This document shows, piece by piece, positions 11,466 to 22,943 of a DNA stretch of 55,175 bases. Below the pieces are notes generated by a model. That model was not told the DNA's origin. It searched no databases and saw only the letters and a program-made list of their open reading frames with translations. The translations under genes and the position numbers were made by a program. The stretch spans positions 1 to 55,175 of the forward strand of contig JANBPT010000215.1 in the NCBI GenBank assembly GCA_027575765.1, written 5' to 3'. The stretch comes from Tieghemiomyces parasiticus (lineage: Eukaryota; Kickxellomycota; Dimargaritomycetes; Dimargaritales; Dimargaritaceae). The first letter of the stretch is position 1. Each line of letters begins with the position of its first letter.

Positions 11466-12399
11466 AATGCGTCTGACCGCGCGCATTAACTCCCTTTCTG
11501 CCCACTATCACTTTCCCGCGTGCCGCCCTCTAGAGCCAGACTGAGCGACACGCTCACGAAAGCCGCTACACCCCTCCATCACCAGCGTAGAAAAATGACT
11601 CAGATCCTGTCGAACACGTATTCATCACCAAGATAAACCGCACTAACGAACTTCACAGCAAACCTATCACCGATCTGATATAATAAACCTTCGCCAGCGT
11701 AGAAACGGTCTCTTTGCTAATAGAAAAAGTACTTTTTCCCCCTATACTTTCTTCGTCTGCTATAACCTCATTACACTATGATCAAGAGTCTCTGACGGGA
11801 TGATGACAATCCAAACTGTTTTATTCATAAAATTGGTGAAGGTCGTGACCGAGTAGGAAAGCCGGATTTCGGTCCAGAGACCATCCCAAGGGGCGACATC
11901 CAACTTCATGCTGAAGCAAGAGATGGAATTTACGCTGGATGCATGCCAGTGTGACCATGGGTATCCTTACCTGATGACCACACACCGCACCAATAGTGAA
12001 TCTATTCGCACGAGACAACGGTTTGCGCTTGGATTGATCTACCTGGGGGTCAGGTTGGGGAGGAGGCGATTATCAGGTAATATGACCGACCCTTCCTCCC
12101 CTTACTGCACGGTACGCGCAGGTCCTGAGGTCCCCCCCCCACGCCACCCCGCACCTCAAGCAGCCCCAGCCTTAGGAAAGCAGTCACTTACACTAAATTG
12201 GAACCGGCTAGAACGCCATGAACTCGAGCCCACTTCCCTAACTGCTCTGCCGACACTCTCTGATTAACTCTGCCAGTAACAACTTTCCAGACTTAATTGT
12301 ATTTCTGTGTTTCCTTGGACGCATCAGTCATCTACCCTACACTCGCCATTAGAAATTTTGCTCGACCCGTTCAATTTCTCGCCCGACATTGCCTGTACG

Positions 12400-14411
12400 A
12401 TGGGATTCACTCTACGCCATGTTAATCGGCTTCTAGTGAACTCACCCCGGCTGAGTAAGTTGTATGCTCGCTGCCACATACGGCAGTAGGAGCCCATGGT
12501 GGGGCCATGTCAATTTGGATTTGCTTAAAAAAGGCTTTGCCTTGGGAACCTTCGTTTGCACGTCTTGATGCCGTTGCAGACGAGCAGCTCGTCCGTAGAC
12601 GTATCTCTGCCCAACCTACTTAGCTCTTAATCAAACGCTACCCACCGCAACTCACCCGACGCTGATTGGTCTGTCTACCCAGTTCCCGGCCTAAGCCTGA
12701 TCGCCCGCCGGTTGCCAGCGCGCGCCATGGCCTCTAAATCAGGTAAATAGCAGTGCCAAAGACGCACACAGCGTTCGATTACAATTTCGTCGATTTATTC
12801 GCAACCATCTTTCCGTCCTAGATGACACGATAATTGAAACGCCCCGGCTCTTGTACCCAATGAACCCCCCTCCCCTCCTCGTCGTTAAGGTCTCGCCAAG
12901 TACGACTGGACTGACGCCCTAGATCTCAAATCACAGCTGACGGAGGACGAACAGACGATCCACAGTATCGCCACCGAATACTGCCAAGAGCAGCTCATGC
13001 CGCGGGTCCTCGAGGCTAACCGCCACGAAACGTTCGACCGTCGCATCCTAGAGGAGATGGGTGAGCTCGGTCTCCTGGGGTCTACCATCCAGGGTTACGG
13101 CTGTGCCGGCGTATCTTCGGTCGCCTATGGACTCACGGCGCGCGAGGTTGAGCGGGTTGACAGTGGCTACCGCTCGGCCATGAGCGTCCAATCCTCGCTC
13201 GTTATGCATCCCATCAACGCCTACGGCAGTGAAGCCCAGAAGCAAAAGTACCTTCCTGATCTCGCCAAGGGCAAGCTGGTCGGTTGCTTCGGGCTCACCG
13301 AACCTAATCACGGCAGCGATCCCGCTGGTATGGAAACTACCGCCCGTAAGACCGACCGCGGGACCTACATCCTCAACGGGTCCAAGACTTGGATCACTAA
13401 CTCCCCTATCGCCGATGTGTTCGTCGTGTGGGCCAAGAACCTGAGCGAGGATGGCAAAATCCGCGGGTTCATCCTGGATAAGGTAGGTTGAGGGTTCAGC
13501 GGCTGTAAGACCCGGGTGACCGTAGGGAGAGACGGGGTTACTATCTATCCGTGCTGGCGAGGGTTGAAAATTCGCACGAAATTGTCACCTTTCCTTTATA
13601 TGGTTCTTGAATATTCTTAACCAGCCCTTCGAGGAGTGTCGGAACAACTATCTCCACGTTCCAGGGAATGAACGGGCTTGAGGCCCCAGCCATTAAGGGC
13701 AAGTTCTCGCTGCGCGCCTCCGTTACGGGCATGATCATGATGGACGAGGTCGAGGTACCGGCCGAGAACCTCCTGCCAAACGTTGGAGGGCTCAAGGTAA
13801 GTCGGCGATATGACTGATATGCTAGGAAACTGGCCATCGGCATCGCCCAGCTCCTACCGATTTCACTCAACGTGCCTCGAGCTTGCCACTTCCGCCTCTA
13901 ATGTAATGTCATATACGCCTTCACCCTCTCTCCCCACTAGGGCCCCTTCGGTTGCCTCAACAATGCCCGATATGGCATTGCCTGGGGCGCCCTGGGTGCC
14001 GCCGAGTTTTGTGTGAACCAGGCGCGCGAATACACTCTGGCACGCAAGCAGTTCGGCGTTCCGCTCGCGAGCTTCCAGCTCATCCAGAAGAAGCTGGCGG
14101 ACGCCCACACCGAAATCACCCTCGGCCTGCAGGCCTGCCTCCGGGTGGGCCACCTCAAGGACATGGGACGGGTGGCCCCCGAGATGATTTCGCTCATTAA
14201 GCGCAATTCGTGCGGAAAGGCCCTCGATATCGCCCGCCAATGCCGCGATATGCTCGGTGGGAACGGCATTAGCGACGAGTACCATATCATCCGCCACGTC
14301 ATGAACCTCGAAGCGGTCAACACTTACGAAGGGACCCACGACATTCACGCCCTCATTCTAGGCCGAGCCATCACCGGGATTCCAGCGTTCGAGACTGCCA
14401 AGCTCAAGTGA
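12400..14411 (+). CDS. glutaryl-CoA dehydrogenase, mitochondrial (five exons)
   Basis: Exons 12400-12454, 12683-12742, 12890-13482, 13665-13796 and 13941-14411 join in frame to 436 residues, close to the 438 of human GCDH. The enzyme is an FAD acyl-CoA dehydrogenase that oxidises and decarboxylates glutaryl-CoA to crotonyl-CoA in lysine and tryptophan breakdown, in the mitochondrial matrix. Highly conserved stretches include [19 protein letters not shown] (71-89), [18 protein letters not shown] (171-188), [16 protein letters not shown] and [15 protein letters not shown]. The catalytic base should be Glu410 in NTYEGTHD. The first 37 residues are Arg-rich with no acidic residue, as expected for a mitochondrial presequence. 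Exons 3-5 are near certain. Exons 1 and 2 are inferred from splice sites, matching phases (A|TT, then G|GT) and the presequence character; the ATG at 12727 is the alternative start. Introns are 228, 147, 182 and 144 bp. Confidence 0.92.
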
Positions 14412-14664
14412 GTTATCGATAGCGCCTCTTGCCTTCTCTCAGCGGTGCGTGTGAGAGTTTCCCTAGCCCTCTTTTGTCGGAAAGCAGTACCTGCGGATAA
14501 TCTTTTTCCAACGCGACCTCTATTTCAACCCGCTGCCTGGTCCAGTAAACAAGCCTAACCAGACTGCAATCGATACATAACAATGAAGGGGAGGTATAGA
14601 AATTGTATTGGGGGTAGCTGCTCAATGGTATGCAATAGGGGTAGGCAAGGGGGTTACCCTGCCT
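14412..14664. other. convergent 3' region of GCDH and TyrRS
   Basis: These 253 bp separate the stop codons of two converging genes. No coding frame is supported. Both 3' untranslated regions and cleavage sites must fit here, so the transcripts may overlap. Confidence 0.6.
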
Positions 14665-15876
14665 CTAGTTGGTGGTCTCCTTCTCCTCAGGCTTGACTTC
14701 GCTCTCGGCAGCGGGCTTGACGTTGTGCTTCTTCTTCTGCTTGACGGGTTTGGCCTTGACGGGCGGCGGAGGGTAGGCGAGCTCGGCAATACCGTTGTAT
14801 TCGATGTTGTTGGCGAAGTAGGCTTGTACGGGGGCCAGGAGATCGTTGATACCCTGGGCAACGCTCTTCTTCAGATCGCCGGGGTGAACCAGTTTCTCGG
14901 CAAACTCCTTCTCGAGGGCCTCGTAAGTAGTGTAGACCGAATTGCCGCCGTACTTCTCGGGGCGTTGGATGGTGAAGGTAGCACTGCCGTCGGCCGACCG
15001 CAGGCTGGCGGCGGGGAACAGAACGTGCTTGGTGAAGGCCAACAGGCCGTTGTCGGCGATGTTACCTTCCTCGCAGAAGGCCTTCTTGAGCTTCTTTTCG
15101 ACCGCCTTGGGGTCGTCGAGTAGGTCAATCTTGGAGTCCGGGTCGGATGCACTCATTTTGCTGCCTTGCAGACCGGGAACCATAGGGCTCATGAGGTGAG
15201 CACGTTTGGCGTAGCCAAGCTGCGGCAAGTACTTCTCGGCGAACGTGAAGATCTTTCGCTGGTCCACACCACCGAACTGGGCGTCGCACTTGAGGTACTC
15301 CTCATCAAGGGCTTGCATCCCGGGGTAAATCAGGGAGCTCAGGAGCGGACTGGCCACCTGCTTGACCACCTCGGCACCAGCCTTCTTGGCGTCGTGCTCC
15401 GTTACCAGGGTAGTCAACCGGAGCAGGTCCATAGAGTAGGCCGGGGTAAGTTCGAAGCTGGACCCCACCACAAACTTAAGCTTGGCGATGGGTACTCCGA
15501 CTGAGTGGAGCATACCTTTCACCGCGGCCTCGTAGTAACGTACCCGGTGTTGAATGAGGTCCAGTGGGGCCTTCAGGTTGTCGAGCACCGCGTGGAGGTC
15601 CGCGAGGAGGATAGTGACGTGGCAGTCGGCACGTAGAAAGTCGGCAATTTTGGACACGGGTACAAAATAGCCAATGTGCGGCCGGCCCGTCGTCGCCGTA
15701 CCAAAATAGATCTGGAGGTCACGCGTGGCCAGTACCTCACGGATACGGTCCTCGCCAAGGACCTCCTGAAGGTTGCGACGGATGAGCGAGACCTTAGCGT
15801 CCACATCCAGGGGAGCCTGGTGCAGGCTGATCTGCTCGATTTCGGACTTGAGCTCGGCAACAGGGATGTCGGTCAT
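14665..15876 (-). CDS. tyrosyl-tRNA synthetase, cytosolic
   Basis: Single-exon class I aminoacyl-tRNA synthetase of 403 residues, near the 394 of yeast Tys1. It charges tRNA-Tyr with tyrosine in the cytosol. The HIGH-type motif is PHIGYFVP (66-73) and the KMSKS loop is KMSAS (240-244) within [17 protein letters not shown], the eukaryotic/archaeal form. The fold also shows [14 protein letters not shown], the tyrosine pocket, and [20 protein letters not shown] Lys-rich tail (371-384) replaces the EMAP-II domain of animal enzymes, as in other fungi. The start is Met at 15876; the frame stays open upstream for 91 codons, but upstream residues include a run coded by a C16/G16 tract and bear no resemblance to the family. 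There is no mitochondrial presequence. It converges on GCDH. Confidence 0.95.
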   Translation of the reverse strand: MTDIPVAELKSEIEQISLHQAPLDVDAKVSLIRRNLQEVLGEDRIREVLATRDLQIYFGTATTGRPHIGYFVPVSKIADFLRADCHVTILLADLHAVLDNLKAPLDLIQHRVRYYEAAVKGMLHSVGVPIAKLKFVVGSSFELTPAYSMDLLRLTTLVTEHDAKKAGAEVVKQVASPLLSSLIYPGMQALDEEYLKCDAQFGGVDQRKIFTFAEKYLPQLGYAKRAHLMSPMVPGLQGSKMSASDPDSKIDLLDDPKAVEKKLKKAFCEEGNIADNGLLAFTKHVLFPAASLRSADGSATFTIQRPEKYGGNSVYTTYEALEKEFAEKLVHPGDLKKSVAQGINDLLAPVQAYFANNIEYNGIAELAYPPPPVKAKPVKQKKKHNVKPAAESEVKPEEKETTN

Positions 15877-16589
15877 GGTGGGAGGTAGAGAGGGGCTGCA
15901 CGATTGTGATGAAGTAGTTGAGGAAATATTGGTATAGAACGCAGCGAGGAATGTGGGTGGCTCGGTAGGGCCGGGCCTAGTAGAGCCAAGGAACGGTGGG
16001 GAGGGGGGGTGGCCGAACTCGAAAAAAAAATCGACTGTCGAGTCACCTAGACCAAGAAGGGGGGATTCTGCCCCCCCCCCCCCCCCATGCAAACGTTTGT
16101 GGTACTCTCTGTCGGGAGCTAGCGGGACTCCTGACGCTTGAGGACGCATACTGCCTGGTCAACCCTCCGGAATGCAATGTCGCTACTCCATTATGCCGAA
16201 TAGTGTCGAAGAAACTACTTCATATAACAGCGGCCCAGGCCTCGGTAACTTTACACTGACGTTAACCATAAAGGTTTAACCAGGACGAGTGCGTTTGGGT
16301 AAGCAGCCACGAAGATTGCCTTGATTAGTGCGCCAGCTCGAGAATCTCTCGCACCGTCGCAGTGCTCCGCCATTAACGATGAAATGAATGGGATAAGGGG
16401 ACAGTGGGAACGCAGAGGCTCAGGTTCACTGGTGGGCCTCCACTCGCCGTGCTATCCTTGCACTTCCCATCTGGACACGCCAATGCAACACCCATGGCAA
16501 CCCCCCCCCCCTCCCAATCGGTAACCTAATCGGCCAATTCAACTTGACCATCTATTTTCCGCCGCACTAGCGTACAATACATCCCCACC
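15877..16589. other. divergent upstream region of TyrRS and RS protein
   Basis: These 713 bp lie between two divergent start codons and should carry both promoters. They contain a 16-base C run (16071-16086), an A run (16022-16030) and an 11-base C run (16501-16511) that ends 78 bp before the RS-protein ATG. No coding frame is supported. Confidence 0.55.
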
Positions 16590-17861
16590 ATGCTCCCTTC
16601 CGATCGGTTTAAGGCTGCCAAATCGCAGCGCAAAGCGACCAGCGCAAGTGGCCCCCCGCTCTGCCAGAAATGCCTGCAGTCAGGACACTGGACGTACGAG
16701 TGCCGCAACTCTCAGGCCTATCAGGCCCGACCCTCCCGTACGTCGCAGCTCCGCAACCCACTGCCACTCGTGAACCCGAAACTGCCGCCGGAGTTTGCCC
16801 CTCGTCGTCGCAAAGCACATAAAAGTCGGCCGGATACCGATACCGACTCTACCTCCGATGCGTCGTCGCAGTCGGACGTGTCAAGTGTTTCCTCTCGTGG
16901 CCGTCGGCGTACCAAGCGTCGCCGTCGCTATTCGTCGGATTCCAGCTCCAGTTTCGGGTCAGATTCTGACTCGACCGTTTCGTCAGTGTCTAGCCGCGCC
17001 AATACTCGCCGCTCTGACAGGCGCGGGGGTCTTCATAGGCGACCCCGCCGCTATTCCACCGACTCCCGGTCAGACTCGGATTCCGATGCCTCTTCCACCT
17101 CATCAGAGTTTAGCTGTCGTAATCGCCACCGCAAAGCGCCCACTAAACGGCGTCACCGCCGGCGTAGCGCATCTAGCGGGTCGGCCCGTTCATTGGATTC
17201 CAGCCGCGGTGCCTCTCGGACTCGACCCTCAGGTGACCGGTCCCGCTCGTTGTCGTCCGTGTCGGTCCCTGGACCACCACTGGCGGCCCGGACGCGAAGC
17301 CGCTCTGTATCTTTAGGTCGGCCCGCGGTCAAGCCTAGCACACACCGTCAGCGCTCCTCGTCCCCTACTTCCGGGAACTCCTCACGTTCTCCGTCAGTTC
17401 CTCGTCGCTTCCCTTCCCCACCTTCTGGTGATCAAACGAGCGGACGCCGAGCGTCACCAATAGCGTCCCGGTCGACATCTCCCGTGTCGCGCAAGGATGA
17501 TTCTCGCGCTGTCAGCAACCTGCGGGTCGAGCGCTCTCCGTCGCGGCATCGAAATGGCAGGCATAGCCTTTCGAGCCTGAGCCGGTCCCCAGCGCGCCCT
17601 TCCTCCCGCCATCGGATCAGGACCAGATCACGGTCACCTACTTCTCCTGTACGTAGAAGCGAGTACCAAAGGGCCAGTGATCGTGGGTCCGACCGGTCCC
17701 CGCTGTCACCTCGATCATGGTCACCCAGTCCGACCCGGTCGTACTCCAGCGGCAGCGAATCTATATACTCTAGCTGCTCATCCACCCGTAGTACGTCAGC
17801 AGGGCGGGGCCGACCGGTTAAGTCCGTCGTTTACGTTGTCCGACAGGCCCATCGGAATTGA
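16590..17861 (+). CDS. CCHC zinc-knuckle protein with RS domain, ZCCHC10-like
   Basis: Single-exon 423-residue protein. The N-terminus carries a CCHC knuckle, C25-x2-C28-x4-H33-x4-C38, in LCQKCLQSGHWTYECRN, followed by QARPSRTSQLRNP. This block matches the ZCCHC10 family, where it is the only folded part. From residue 70 onward the chain is an Arg/Ser-rich disordered region with dozens of SR/RS dipeptides and acidic Ser runs (DTDTDSTSDASSQSD). RS domains recruit splicing factors to nuclear speckles and are phosphorylated by SRPK/CLK kinases, so a role in pre-mRNA processing is inferred. ZCCHC10 proteins I remember are about 190 residues, so the RS extension is long. The start is the first ATG after an upstream stop and has a CACC context. 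Confidence 0.8.
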   Translation: MLPSDRFKAAKSQRKATSASGPPLCQKCLQSGHWTYECRNSQAYQARPSRTSQLRNPLPLVNPKLPPEFAPRRRKAHKSRPDTDTDSTSDASSQSDVSSVSSRGRRRTKRRRRYSSDSSSSFGSDSDSTVSSVSSRANTRRSDRRGGLHRRPRRYSTDSRSDSDSDASSTSSEFSCRNRHRKAPTKRRHRRRSASSGSARSLDSSRGASRTRPSGDRSRSLSSVSVPGPPLAARTRSRSVSLGRPAVKPSTHRQRSSSPTSGNSSRSPSVPRRFPSPPSGDQTSGRRASPIASRSTSPVSRKDDSRAVSNLRVERSPSRHRNGRHSLSSLSRSPARPSSRHRIRTRSRSPTSPVRRSEYQRASDRGSDRSPLSPRSWSPSPTRSYSSGSESIYSSCSSTRSTSAGRGRPVKSVVYVVRQAHRN

Positions 17862-18426
17862 GCGGCACCCCAGTGGAGAATGGGCGGTTTTTAAAGTCTT
17901 TCCTGTAGCTATCCTGACCACCTTATAACGTTCTAATGCCGCACGCCTTCCAATAATTTTTAATACACACATGACTTGTGAATGCTGCATTGAGGGCTTA
18001 CGTTGTGGCCTACGACTGCTGAACTATGAAGCGCCTACCTACTTTTATAGGTGTAAACCTCTGATGAATAACTTGGAGGTGACCTTGACAAACCTACCCT
18101 CCCCCTATGTAGCATGGGCTAGGCCTAAGCCTATGGCCCGAAGGGATGGGGCCTCCCCCTTCCTTCCGCGCTGCGGAGCCCCGCTTACCCGTGTGCATTG
18201 GACTGCGTCAGACCGCAACGAGGGATTCGCCTCGCTGCATCTGGGACATCCCCACTTTGATATCCAATGAACCAAGCCCTTCTGACTCCTCATTATCTCA
18301 TTCGCTTGCCCCAGCTTCATTCTTTTTCGTCGTTGCCACTCACACTACACGCCGCATTCCTGCCGATTACCGACCCCGCCACATATCCTCCACAGCCTTC
18401 CTTTTCCCCCGTCGGAATCCGTCACC
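17862..18426. other. upstream region of RPN10
   Basis: About 565 bp between the RS-protein stop and the RPN10 start. I see no coding frame. The yeast proteasome control element GGTGGCAAA is absent. The 5' untranslated part just before the RPN10 ATG is pyrimidine-rich. Confidence 0.5.
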
Positions 18427-19864
18427 ATGGTTCTCGAGGCCACCGTCATCATGTAAGTGGATGCCTTGACACTGATGCGTAATTAGAACTGTCACTAGTC
18501 CGCCTGGAAGATCGCGCTTAGCATTCCTATGCGATACTTACCACCAATGCTCGCCATCTGCCCCCATTTCCCTTCACTCCAACAGCATCGATAACTCCGA
18601 CTGGATGCGTAACGGCGACTATACGCCCAGCCGGTTTGCCGCCCAGAAGGACGCCGTCAACACGGTCTACGAGGCCAAGTTGAACGATAACCCGGAGAAT
18701 ACCGTGGCCTTTCTGACCATGGCCGGCAAAAGGTAAACGGCACCGACTGCGTGTTAACTTGCCCTGCCTGCCGCGGCACCCGGCTGGATTTCTATGCACG
18801 GCCGACTAACCGCTACCCACCAGCCTTGGCCTCTCTTGTACGTCACCCCCCCCCCCCACACACGCACACATCCTCGCCGGAATCCAGCCCGGAGATGCTG
18901 GTCACGCTGACGTCCGACATGGGCCAAATCCTCTCGGGGCTCCATAAGCTCAAGCTGGGTGGCAAGCCTAACTTGGAAGCTGCGATCCAGATTGCGCAGT
19001 TGGCGCTCAAGCACCGTGCCAATATGAACCAACGCCAGCGGATCGTGGCGTTCGTAGCCAGTCCCGTGGAGACCGCAGAGCGGACCCTGGTCCAGATCGC
19101 CAAAAAGCTCAAGAAGAACAACGTGGCGCTCGATTTTATCAGCTTCGGCGAAGTAGATGCTAACGAGGCCAAACTAACCGCATTTACCAACGCCATCAAC
19201 AACAACGATAACAGCCACCTGGTGGCTCTCCCGCCGGCCCCTCAGATCCTGAGTGAGCGCGTGCGGAACTCGCCTATCCTCGCCAGTGAGGATGGCGGAT
19301 CTGGCGGGTACGGTGACGCTGAAACGAACGATTACGAGTTTGGGGTCGATCCCAATTTGGATCCCGAGCTGGCCTTGGTAAGTTTGTGTGTAGAGTTACG
19401 CCTTGTGTGCCAGGCCTCTGGGTCGTATTGACTGGGACATGTGTTAGGCCGCCGCACCTGCTTTAGACACAATCTTACACGTCTTATTATTCTGCCGCCA
19501 TCCCATCCCCTCCTTCCTCACTCCACCACTACAACAGGCCCTACGCATGTCGATGGAGGAAGAGCGCGCCCGCCAGGCTGCCACGGCACCTAAGACCGAG
19601 GGTACCCCAAGTGACAGCAAGGTCGAAGTCGGCGGCAGCGATAGTGCTGCTAACGCCGGTTCCTCCTCAGGCAAAGCCCCCACTGTCGCGACGGACCTGA
19701 CTGAAGACGAATTGATGGCCCAGGCCCTGGCCATGTCTACCGATGGCGACGTGACCATGGGCGACGCAGACGAAGACGATGAAATTGCGCGGGCCATTGC
19801 CCTGTCGATGCAGGAGGCGAGCGAGCGCGAAGGAGCGGACGAGAAGAAAAAGGACCAGTCGTAA
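18427..19864 (+). CDS. RPN10: 26S proteasome regulatory subunit Rpn10 (four exons)
   Basis: Exons 18427-18452, 18586-18732, 18888-19377 and 19538-19864 join to 329 residues. Rpn10/S5a/PSMD4 is a ubiquitin receptor of the 19S particle. Residues 1-190 form the VWA domain, starting MVLEATVIIIDNSDWMRNGDY and including AGKSPEMLVTLTSDMG and NNVALDFISFGEVDANE. Three ubiquitin-interacting motifs follow: DPELALALRMSMEEE (216-230), DELMAQALAMSTDGD (278-292) and DEIARAIALSMQEA (302-315). Yeast Rpn10 has one UIM, human S5a two. Intron 3 splits UIM1 between Leu221 and Ala222. The tiny first exon (26 bp) is fixed by the conserved N-terminus and by phase 2 joining (AT|C). Introns are 133, 155 and 160 bp; intron 2 carries a C12 run. 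It lies head to tail with NTR2, 498 bp upstream of its start. Confidence 0.95.
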
Positions 19865-20362
19865 ACAGAAGATAGGACCGTATTGTGTGGGTTCTCTAGA
19901 TCGGTGAGGAGTTAATAGCGACCCATTTCCTTCCCCCCTAGGCCTCGAGACTCCCTGTTTTCTTTTTTTTTCATGGAATTGTATTCTCTGTCGCTTTTAA
20001 CAAATCAAGTTACGTTCTATAACAATAGATATTGTATCGAAAACGCGATAGACAGATACCGGGATACTCAGATAGATGTTTACATGTTGTAGAGTGCCTT
20101 TATAGCGTAGCAAATTGAGGATATATCACTTTGGAAATCGGTGAGTGCTGGACATGGTGCGCTAAGGCACCTGGGGAATTCTAATACAGGGTCAATTAAG
20201 CGGCGTGCCGACTTTTTCGCATCCGCTACATACCAGACCTCATTCACCTTCAGAAGCTGCTGGCCTTTTAGACCCGGCTTTGTATTCAACTCGCGGCCTG
20301 GCCTCCCTAATTTAGAATAACCCTCCATTTTCTATTACATTCCAAGCTTTCTCTTACTCACC
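19865..20362. other. RPN10 to NTR2-like gene spacer
   Basis: About 500 bp holding the RPN10 3' untranslated region and the promoter of the next gene. A T-rich tract is at 19960-19970. I see no coding frame or RNA gene. Confidence 0.5.
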
Positions 20363-22560
20363 ATGTTTAGCTTCAAGAAGACCTCTAAGCAGCGCAAACT
20401 GCGGCAGAAGGCCCGTGACGATGACGGGGAGGCCGCCCCGGTCGATTCGGCTCCGCCTGACGCCATGCCTGAGCCATTAACTGCAACGCGCACCGCCTTA
20501 CCGACCGCTGAAGAAATGGCGGCCGCCTTAGCCGAACCGGCTTCAGCCTCGACCACGACATTGACGTCAGCTTTGGACGATGTGCGATTGGACCCAACGC
20601 CATCCCACGGGGCGGCTACACCTTCGGTAACCATCGGGGCGCGGCGGAGCAGAGGAGGCCGGTCCACGGTGAGTCGGAAACCCGTTGTATCAATCGGACC
20701 ACCTGGAGTGGACGAGGACGCTATGGAACCCGCAGCGTATGAATCTCGCGACTTGCCATCGGTACGGCTAGGAGGTCGACCAAAGACGACGACCAGCCGA
20801 CCGGCACAGGCCCGCTTAGCGACGCCCGTTGGCCAGACAGCGCAGGACCACGTACAAGCTGAAGGCGACCAAAACGATGACCTGACGGACGGGCAGATCG
20901 ACCACCCACCGCCGGCGTTCGCGCTCCGCAAGTCGGCAGCGAGCCTGAGTTTTGCGCGGCGGAAGGATCGTAAGGCCCGCGCTAACGATCTGGCGTCCAC
21001 GGATTCTACCATACCTCTCCTGTCCCCAGCTTCATCTGCCGGGAGCTCCTACACGCCCGAGTACCTGGAGCAATTGAAAAAGGACTCCTTCCGGGCCGAG
21101 CCAACTCCAAAGCCGAAGGATACGCAACGTAGCCCTGAAGAGCTCATGGCACTGATTAACCAGCAGATTGGTGAAGGTAAGCCTCCCTTCCCCTCCCTTC
21201 TGCTTTCCATTGCCTCCAACCATCAATGGCGCATACATATATGTCTCTTGTCAGTTTAGCCTTACAGTAACGATTTTGAGCCCACGTTGCCAATGTGGGG
21301 GGACTTGGTAACTCTGACACCTTTTACAACCCCTCGCCCTCGCTTCCTCACCCAGGCCGTACCCCTGACCCTGAACTCATCACTGCGGTACGGAAACATC
21401 GAGAGCGCCAGCGCGATATCACATCCACCCCGGCCAAGCCAGTTCCGAAGGCCGCCCCGGAGTTTATCTCACTAGACAGCGACGGAGTAAGTTACCGTGT
21501 GACACGCGTACGAGGGCCGCAAGAAGCCTCGTGTCGCTGTTAAACCTTTCCGTTTGGCGTGACGATCTTACCAGTCGCACCACGCTAGGCTAACTGACCG
21601 AAACTTAAGTGCAACCATTCTCCTTCCATCTTTGTCCGCAGTCCGATTCTGAACTCAAACGTATTATCCAGCAGGAGAACGAGGAGACCCTGGCCGCTGA
21701 GGATGACGAGCGTAAGTAGGACGGCGCATTTCAAATGCTCGACTAGGCTTACCGATAGTTTGCCACGCAGAAGTGTATTCGAGTACACCGAGCCCTGCCA
21801 CTAACCGCTACCCCTATCCATACCGCTACCCTATTTTCTCTGGTCGGCTTTTTATTCTTCTTTGGTATTTAGTACTTTTGAACCAGGGCGATCAGGACAT
21901 GCCAATCGGACACAATTCCATCATGAACTCTCGGGAGAAACAGCGACAGGAGCGCCGTCAGGCTGTAAACGAAATGTAAGCCGTCTGACCACCATAGTTG
22001 CGTATAAATATACCATGGCCGTGCACCCATGGTCTTTCCTCCTCCCACCGCCATCCACGATCCTGCCTAACCACTCGAACAACTGTACCACCCGCTTCCC
22101 ATCCACCAAAACCTTTTTCAGCGAAAACGAGGTCCTTGACGACCAGGACGATGAGGTCCGGCGGTGGGAAATGGACCAAATCCGCAAGGGCGGCGCACAA
22201 GAAGCCCTGGGGGTGTTCAAGCATGACACGGAATCGCTCCTCCACAAGGTCAACTCGGCCATCCGAGTCACCCCCGTCCCGGCCCTCAAGGACCTTCGCA
22301 GCAACTGGGCGGCTCGCTTAGCCCGCCTTCAAGATGTCCAGACTCGAAACCGGGCTGAGTTGGAACGGGTGGAGAAGGAGATTACGCTTACCACCGAGGC
22401 GGCTCAGGCGGCCGAAGCGGAGAAGCATCGGCTGCGGCAAAGGCATGATCACTACATCGATTTGCTCAAAGCCCGGGAAGCCGGTGAGGAGGATGATGCT
22501 GGTAGCCGGGACAATTTTACCGGGGGCGGAGGTGACGGCACTACGCCCGTTGAACCATAG
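20363..22560 (+). CDS. NTR2/PAXBP1-type spliceosome disassembly factor (five exons)
   Basis: Exons 20363-21176, 21356-21486, 21642-21711, 21873-21975 and 22122-22560 join in frame to 518 residues. The N-terminus MFSFKKTSKQRKLRQKARDDD and the block YTPEYLEQLKKDSF ... TPDPELITAVRKHRERQRDI ... PEFISLDSDG ... DDEVRRWEMDQIRKGG follow the order of the NTR2 / GCFC (PAXBP1) N-terminal region. In yeast Ntr2 works with Ntr1 and the helicase Prp43 to take apart the intron-lariat spliceosome. The last 140 residues are a Glu/Arg/Ala coiled coil. The C-terminal GCFC domain of PAXBP1 is absent, so NTR2 is the better match. Exon 4's acceptor (TTTAG|TA) was chosen because it keeps phase 1 and the downstream frame. 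Residues 20-230 are low complexity. The small middle exons are the least secure part. Confidence 0.75.
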
Positions 22561-22943
22561 CCATAGTACTGCTCGCTGCGATTTAGCTAGAAAGCCGGTG
22601 GTTAATAACAATAAAAATAATGGCCGATTTTAATTGCCAGCACGACTACATGCGTTCAATCACTTGTACTGGTATAAATGTCGCTGCGGAGTCCAAGAAT
22701 TATACATAAACATAAGCTGGCATCGCACAATGAGGCTTACCATCAAAGTGATATATAATGCGCCTGGTTCAAGTGTATAGTTTTAATGGTAAAATAATGT
22801 GCCCGACCCACGACAAACAGAGCTAATTAAGTGGGACACAATAGGGAGAGAGAAAGGGAGGGAGGGAGGGGGAGACGCCTTCATTGGCGGGCGCAGCTTC
22901 CTGATCAGAAGGAATGGCTAAACACCCAACAATATCTATAAAT
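22561..22943. other. convergent 3' region of NTR2-like and pyrophosphatase genes
   Basis: These 383 bp separate two converging stop codons. They hold an AATAAA signal for the plus-strand gene and a purine-rich GGGAGAGAGAAAGGGAGGGAGG-like tract near 22841-22873. No coding frame is seen. Confidence 0.5.
22610..22615 (+). terminator. candidate polyadenylation signal of the NTR2-like gene
   Basis: AATAAA lies 49 bp after the stop codon within an A-rich patch, the usual place for a fungal 3' processing signal. Confidence 0.45.

Larger units (their letters stand above)
10226..12399. other. long intergenic region with hairpins
   Basis: About 2.2 kb without a supported gene, between the divergent GCP5 and glutaryl-CoA dehydrogenase starts. 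It holds three exact copies of TAGTGCCC (10944, 10993, 11215), a 7-bp-stem hairpin at 11215-11239, a 6-bp GC hairpin at 11130-11149 and two C-rich hairpins at 11423-11465. An open frame at 11908-12267 begins with ATG but has a Pro-rich, unrecognisable translation and is overlapped by another frame on the opposite strand. Promoters for both flanking genes should lie here. Confidence 0.55.

Noticed and set aside
11908..12267. 119-codon ATG frame upstream of GCDH
   Set aside because: Unrecognisable translation with a Pro/His/Ala run caused by a C9 tract, and an overlapping opposite frame.
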